Shown here: in pieces, positions 17,185 through 21,016 of the stretch
Layout of the letters: each line of letters begins with the position of its first letter
How positions within the stretch are numbered: the first letter of the stretch is position 1
Virus record (IMG/VR): IMGVR_UViG_3300042356_000450
Coordinates: 1 to 21,016 of that record
Reading direction: 5' to 3' (one strand)
DNA length: 21,016 nt
DNA from: a virus
Notes under the pieces: generated by a model
The model's database searches: none
What the model saw: only the letters and a program-made list of their open reading frames with translations
What the model was told of the DNA's origin: nothing
Position numbers and translations under genes: made by a program

Positions 17185-17535
17185 ATGAACGCACAGTTAA
17201 AAGCTGTATTGGATTTTGCCAATTATCAGCAGACTTTTTCAATCCACAAAAAAATTCTCAAAGAACGCACAGCTGCCAAACTGATGTACGGTTTCTCCGG
17301 CGGGCTGTTTGCCATTGATAGAAATCTGTTGACATTTGTTGAAATGCTGTGTAGCAAAGGCAGAGTTTCTGGAACGGTGCTGTTAGACGTCAATGAAAAT
17401 CCCATATTGATAGAAAATCTAGAAGCTTTTCGTGATGAAATCTTCAGCAGATATTTCGAAGTCACTAATGAATACTTTCAAGAATTTGATAAAATCAAGA
17501 AATCTAGATCTGTAGAAAAACTTATCACACAATGA
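17185..17535 (+). CDS. Small phage protein of unknown function (116 aa)
   Basis: First gene of the promoter-led cassette, with the strongest ribosome site of the window, so it may be made in quantity. The protein is mostly helical in character: a charged N-terminal helix (NYQQTFSIHKKILKERTAAK), a short glycine-containing segment YGFSGGLFAIDRN, then a likely beta-hairpin SGTVLLDVNENPILIENLEAF and a C-terminal charged helix EYFQEFDKIKKSRSVEKL. It has no signal peptide, membrane segment or catalytic motif. The VLLDVNENPILI segment resembles small conserved hypothetical proteins of T4-like marine phages. Its stop overlaps the next start as ATGA, so it is translationally coupled to a glycosyltransferase-like gene. 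The function is unknown; it may be a partner of the cassette or a small virion or assembly factor. Confidence 0.75.
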   Translation: MNAQLKAVLDFANYQQTFSIHKKILKERTAAKLMYGFSGGLFAIDRNLLTFVEMLCSKGRVSGTVLLDVNENPILIENLEAFRDEIFSRYFEVTNEYFQEFDKIKKSRSVEKLITQ

Positions 17536-18392
17536 CCAATGGCATTTTAATTTTCGCACACAATAATCGTGAAGTAGATTATGGATTATTAGCAGTGATC
17601 AGCGGCGGTCTTGCAAAAAAACATCTTAATGTTCCAGTTTCATTGGTCACAGATCTCAGCACCAAGGAATGGTTGATTGAATCACATACATGGCAGCAGG
17701 TTGAAACAGTATTCGAGCATGTGATAATTGTAGATAAACCTGTCACAGATAATCAACGTGGATTACACGACGGTGTAATCAATAAAAAAATACCATTTTG
17801 TAATACCAATAGACACTCTGTATGGGACCTCACACCCTACGATAGAACGCTACTGATAGACAGCGATTTTTTGATATTCAGTGATAATCTAAACAAATAT
17901 TGGAATGTGGAAGCTGACGTAATGATAGGTGATTCGATCAACGATATCTACAGTGAAGAAAGATTAGGCTACCTTGATAGATATGTCTGTGAAACCAGCT
18001 GTAAAATGTATTGGGCAACCACAGTGATGTTCACGAAAAATCCACAATCTAAACTGTTTTTTGATACTGTGAATTTAGTCAAAGAAAATTACAAGCACTA
18101 TGCTGATGTCTTCCGATTCGATCACAGACAATATCGAAATGACATAGCGTTTAGTGTTGCCAAACACATGCTAGATGGATTTGAGAACATGCACACACCA
18201 ACACTCCCACCCGTGTTATCAGTCATGGACAAAGACATACTCACTGCTGTCGACAAAGACAAATTAACATTCTTGATTGATCATCGATTAGATGCCACAT
18301 ATTGTGCAGCATCTGTGACTGGAGTTGATATACATGTGATGAATAAACAAAGTATATTGAGACATCGACAACAGTTAATGGAGTTGATATGA
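17532..18392 (+). CDS. GT8-like glycosyltransferase (286 aa)
   Basis: The N terminus GILIFAHNNREVDYGLLAVISGGLAKKH looks like the first strand and helix of a GT-A nucleotide-sugar fold. D110-S111-D112 in RTLLIDSDFLIF is a good DxD motif, which in this fold binds the metal and sugar nucleotide. ATTVMFTKN (162-170) fits the acceptor-side strand of GT8 enzymes. R202-N203-D204 in FDHRQYRNDIAFS matches the later conserved Asp region (ND/DE then AF). It overlaps both neighbours by four bases (ATGA), so it is tightly co-translated. The predicted action is cytoplasmic sugar transfer, with donor and acceptor unknown. The final family match would need profile searches, but the DxD context makes the call fairly firm. 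Confidence 0.72.
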   Translation: MTNGILIFAHNNREVDYGLLAVISGGLAKKHLNVPVSLVTDLSTKEWLIESHTWQQVETVFEHVIIVDKPVTDNQRGLHDGVINKKIPFCNTNRHSVWDLTPYDRTLLIDSDFLIFSDNLNKYWNVEADVMIGDSINDIYSEERLGYLDRYVCETSCKMYWATTVMFTKNPQSKLFFDTVNLVKENYKHYADVFRFDHRQYRNDIAFSVAKHMLDGFENMHTPTLPPVLSVMDKDILTAVDKDKLTFLIDHRLDATYCAASVTGVDIHVMNKQSILRHRQQLMELI

Positions 18393-19228
18393 ACTTTGGA
18401 TATCTGTTGTTTGTAGCACACTATGATGACATTGATTATCTCAAGTGCGCCTATGCTCTAGCTTTGAGTATAAAAACCACTCAAAAACCAGGGTATGACA
18501 GGGTGGCACTGGTAATTGACAACAAAGAATCACTTGCAAAATTATCAAGTCCGTGGGTGTTTGACACAGTGATCGAATGGGACCAAGAGAAATATTGGGA
18601 TGGCAGATCATGGATGGACCAACTGTCTCCGTTTGATCACACAGTATGCCTTGATGCTGATATGTTATTCCTACGAGATTACAGTCATTGGATTGATTAT
18701 TTTATTGCCAACAGCGAATTGTATGTGGCCAATCAGGTCTATACCTATAGAGGCGAAACAATCACAGATCGCACATATAGAAAAACCTTTGACAGAAATT
18801 GTCTGCCGGATTTATACTCCATGTGGACTTTTTTCTCTAAAGGATCTGTGCTATGCCAAGAATTTTTTGAATTAGGTCGACAGATTATAAAAAATCCCCG
18901 CGAATTCGCCAATCAGTTTTTAAGTGAACACAGGCCTAAGGTAATTGGCACAGATGAAGCATTCGCATTGGCTGCTAACATACTAGACATCACTGACGAC
19001 ATTGCCTACGATTTACCATTTCCTCGAGTAGTGCATATGAAACCAATGCTGCAAAAATGGCCATGGCCGGCTGATACTTGGAGCGATCATGTGGGATTTT
19101 ATCTTAATGCAGACGCTAGACTAAAGATAGGAAATTTTCAACAGAATGATATTGTGCATTACGTAGAGAAAAATTTAATCACAAATGAGTGTATACATAT
19201 CTTGGAGACTAAAGCATGGAAACTATAG
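18389..19228 (+). CDS. Second GT8-like glycosyltransferase (279 aa)
   Basis: GYLLFVAHYDDIDYLKCAYALALSIK is a typical first strand and helix of a GT8-like enzyme. D89-A90-D91 in HTVCLDADMLFL is the expected DxD metal-binding motif. GTDEAFALAAN (187-197) is the conserved acceptor-side block, and H216 in VVHMKPMLQKWPW fits the late His/Lys region that contacts the donor phosphates in GT8 enzymes. A TGGAG ribosome site lies about five bases before the start, which also overlaps the previous stop (ATGA). It resembles the upstream enzyme in layout but is well diverged, so the two probably use different substrates or act in turn. Acceptor candidates are virion proteins or host envelope glycans; this is inference only. 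Confidence 0.75.
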   Translation: MNFGYLLFVAHYDDIDYLKCAYALALSIKTTQKPGYDRVALVIDNKESLAKLSSPWVFDTVIEWDQEKYWDGRSWMDQLSPFDHTVCLDADMLFLRDYSHWIDYFIANSELYVANQVYTYRGETITDRTYRKTFDRNCLPDLYSMWTFFSKGSVLCQEFFELGRQIIKNPREFANQFLSEHRPKVIGTDEAFALAANILDITDDIAYDLPFPRVVHMKPMLQKWPWPADTWSDHVGFYLNADARLKIGNFQQNDIVHYVEKNLITNECIHILETKAWKL

Positions 19229-19833
19229 AAGATTTTGATAAATGGCTGAGAGAATACAAGCCACCAATTACACAGTATGTAGCGGTGTTTGATCCAAATA
19301 CGGGTCAAGTTATCAGCGTGGGGCCAGATCATGCTTTTGCAGATCAAAAACATATAGTGCAGATATCACAAGAAATTGCTGAATCCATAATCACAGCTGA
19401 AATACAGATACACAACTGTCAAATAAATGTAGAGTCAGGACAGTTAGACATAGCTGAAAAAAAGACACTAAACAAATTAGATGATGTGTTGCATAGAATT
19501 CCTGATATCAAATATTCAGATCAAATTGAATCGGATATACATATAACATATAATTCAAAAAACAAATATTTGAAAATTCAACTGTCTACAGAATACGGCG
19601 GAACCAAAAAATACAAAGGCAACGACGGAACAAGAAAATTTATTTGGGATGGTAGCACCGATCTGGATTTTTTAATCACAGATTACAACGATCCCAACTT
19701 GATTTTTCAGATGTTTTCTGTTAAACTAAATGAACTAATAGGGCATAATGTAACAATTAAAAATATTGACTATGATAAGTTTAGTGTGTATACAAGACGC
19801 CTATTTAAAAATTATGTGATTGAATATAAATGA
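19216..19833 (+). CDS. Conserved hypothetical phage protein (205 aa)
   Basis: The start overlaps the preceding gene by 13 bases and has a GGAG site (19204-19207) eight bases upstream. The N-terminal 60 residues resemble a small alpha/beta domain: QYVAVFDPNTGQVISVGPDHAF, then a helix HIVQISQEIAESIITAEI. The centre has a charged helix IAEKKTLNKLDDVLHRIP. The C-terminal half is beta-rich, with DIHITYNSKNKYLKIQLS, the charged turn YGGTKKYKGNDGTRKFIWDG, and a final region LIFQMFSVKLNELIG. No DxD or other catalytic motif, signal peptide or transmembrane segment is seen. It lies between glycosyltransferase-like genes with coding overlaps on both sides, so it is probably an accessory factor or acceptor for them. 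I do not recognise a characterised family. Confidence 0.72.
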   Translation: METIEDFDKWLREYKPPITQYVAVFDPNTGQVISVGPDHAFADQKHIVQISQEIAESIITAEIQIHNCQINVESGQLDIAEKKTLNKLDDVLHRIPDIKYSDQIESDIHITYNSKNKYLKIQLSTEYGGTKKYKGNDGTRKFIWDGSTDLDFLITDYNDPNLIFQMFSVKLNELIGHNVTIKNIDYDKFSVYTRRLFKNYVIEYK

Positions 19834-20747
19834 AAGTAATTGAATTTGATGTAGTTTTTTTAAGTTACGACGAACCTAACGCAGATCTGCATTATGCTGA
19901 CTTGTGTAATAAAGTACCTTGGGCTAAACGTATTCACGGAGTCAAAGGATCAGACCACGCCCATAAAGCCGCAGCAGAAGCCAGTGAAACAGATTGGTTT
20001 ATCACTGTTGATGCTGATAATATTGTAGATCCTAGATTTTTTAATATCGACCTTGACATGAGTGATCCCAAGATACAGGTCTATGGTTGGTGCGGCCGCA
20101 ATGCAATTAATGGTCTTCGATATGGCAACGGTGGATTGAAAATCTGGCGTAAAGATTTTGTTCTTAACATGAAAACGCATGAAAACTCCAACAGTGATCG
20201 CGGCCAAGTAGACTTTTGTTGGGAAGATGGGTATAGAAATTTTCCATTGACGTTCAGTGAAAGCGTTATCACAGGATCACCATTCCAAGCATGGAGAGCA
20301 GGATTCCGTGAAGGTGTTAAGATGACTTTGCTAGACGGGGTCAAAGTTCCTCCTATGGAAATTAAAGAACGCATATGGTGGCACAATATCCATAGACTGC
20401 GCATGTGGTCAACTGTGGGTGCTCACGAAGAAAACGGAATTTATGCAGTATATGGTGCTAGATTAGGAACATGGATGGCTAATTGCACACAGTGGAATTA
20501 TGTCGATGTTCGAGATTTTGAAATACTCAGAGATATATGGAATCAATACGGTAAACCGTATGAAGATGTAAACGGTGATGGTCTAGTAGATGAGATTAAA
20601 AATTTAGGCGAAAAAATAAAAATGAGTTTGGGATTAGATTGGCCGTTTCTTGATGCGCAGCAAAGTAAATTTACTTTAGATTTGTATAATGAAACCATGA
20701 ATCTCAACGACACTTATTTTAAGATGCCGGTGCCAGCCAATGTATGA
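19830..20747 (+). CDS. Phage glycosyltransferase-like protein with calcium-loop-like motif (305 aa)
   Basis: FDVVFLSYDEPNAD opens a GT-A-like domain, and WAKRIHGVKGSDHAHKAAA matches phage proteins in which a conserved GVKG segment precedes the active region. D61-A62-D63 in WFITVDADNIVDPRF is a likely metal-binding DxD. The middle has NAINGLRYGNGGLKIWRKD, and an aromatic region CWEDGYRNFPL. Near the C terminus (246-257) lies DVNGDGLVDEIK, which fits an EF-hand or dockerin calcium loop except that the twelfth position is Lys. The family is common in marine T4-like phages; the reaction is unproven. The start overlaps the previous stop (ATGA). A role in modifying virion or host glycans is inferred from the cassette. 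Confidence 0.72.
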   Translation: MKVIEFDVVFLSYDEPNADLHYADLCNKVPWAKRIHGVKGSDHAHKAAAEASETDWFITVDADNIVDPRFFNIDLDMSDPKIQVYGWCGRNAINGLRYGNGGLKIWRKDFVLNMKTHENSNSDRGQVDFCWEDGYRNFPLTFSESVITGSPFQAWRAGFREGVKMTLLDGVKVPPMEIKERIWWHNIHRLRMWSTVGAHEENGIYAVYGARLGTWMANCTQWNYVDVRDFEILRDIWNQYGKPYEDVNGDGLVDEIKNLGEKIKMSLGLDWPFLDAQQSKFTLDLYNETMNLNDTYFKMPVPANV

Positions 20748-21016
20748 TATTTTTTATGTTTCAAAAGGCGAAGGAAATACTAAAGATTGGAATGCAATAA
20801 AGTCTAGGTATCCCCTTGCTCAAAAATTAACAAACATAAAGTCTTACGAAGAAATTCGATCTAAATCTTTTACAAAAATGTTCTGGGTAATCTGGGACGA
20901 TATAAATCTTACAGAATTTAATTTATTAGATTATAAAGCCACTAAGTGGGATGACATGTATGTTCACGTTTTTAAAAACGGAGAACACTATGATGGTATT
21001 TGTTTGTTTCCTAAAT
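20740..21016 (+). CDS. Partial phage protein related to the preceding glycosyltransferase-like gene (3' cut by window)
   Basis: The ATG at 20740 overlaps the previous stop by eight bases, and the frame is open to the right edge (92 codons seen). The N terminus YDIFYVSKGEGNTKDWNAIKS aligns with the opening of the preceding protein (FDVVFLSYDEPNAD), and the segment YPLAQKLTNIKS matches its WAKRIHGVKG stretch. FWVIWDDINL sits where that protein has its DxD strand, but with WDD in place of DAD. KATKWDDMYVHVFKN and YDGICLFPK complete the visible part; this wording is familiar from marine T4-like phage proteins. The full length and active-site state cannot be judged. No strong ribosome site is seen, so coupling to the upstream gene is likely. 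Confidence 0.7.
   Translation, partial: MYDIFYVSKGEGNTKDWNAIKSRYPLAQKLTNIKSYEEIRSKSFTKMFWVIWDDINLTEFNLLDYKATKWDDMYVHVFKNGEHYDGICLFPK

Noticed and set aside
19825-19832. TATAAATG as a late promoter
   Set aside because: Its last bases are the start codon at 19830 itself, so transcripts would begin inside the gene. It lies in a coupled overlap, not a gap.
20744-20800. ATGA-overlap start at 20744 for the last gene
   Set aside because: That frame stops after 18 codons. The frame from ATG 20740 stays open to the window edge and aligns with the neighbouring protein family.

Overview
The window reads as about 21 kb from a tailed double-stranded DNA phage. It is most likely a marine T4-like myovirus of the kind that infects cyanobacteria, SAR11 or similar hosts. 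The grounds are: every gene lies on the + strand; the DNA is AT-rich; genes are packed with 1-, 4-, 8- or 13-base overlaps; three T4-type late promoter boxes (TATAAATA or one mismatch) sit 25-27 bases before start codons; and the proteins are long beta-rich virion and tail-fibre types of a style common in marine phage genomes. No genus or host can be fixed from the window, because it holds no terminase, major capsid or polymerase gene.

Layout. (1) Positions 2-6628 hold the 3' part of a very large structural protein, cut by the left edge. It has a beta-propeller-like (FG-GAP) N-terminal region with a CBM5/12-like insert, two glycine-rich repeats, and a C-terminal half built of repeated small beta domains. 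(2) Positions 6657-7307 hold a 216-residue structural protein. (3) Positions 7310-15226 hold four tandem tail-fibre paralogues. They share an N-terminal module and differ behind it: one ends in a tail-collar domain, one in an unrecognised tip, and two in a shared tip. (4) Positions 15226-17125 hold a pair of paralogous proteins of unknown role, probably virion components. (5) After the only perfect TATAAATA box and a strong Shine-Dalgarno site, positions 17185-21016 hold a small unknown protein, two GT8-like glycosyltransferases, an unknown 205-residue protein, a third glycosyltransferase-like protein, and the start of a related gene cut by the right edge.

Taken together, the window looks like a late-expressed host-recognition region: a large virion protein, an expanded fibre set, then a tightly coupled sugar-transfer cassette. 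An attractive but unproven reading is that the cassette glycosylates virion or fibre proteins, or alters the host surface. I found no tRNA, CRISPR array, insertion sequence, integrase or reverse transcriptase, and no intergenic gap longer than 60 bases.
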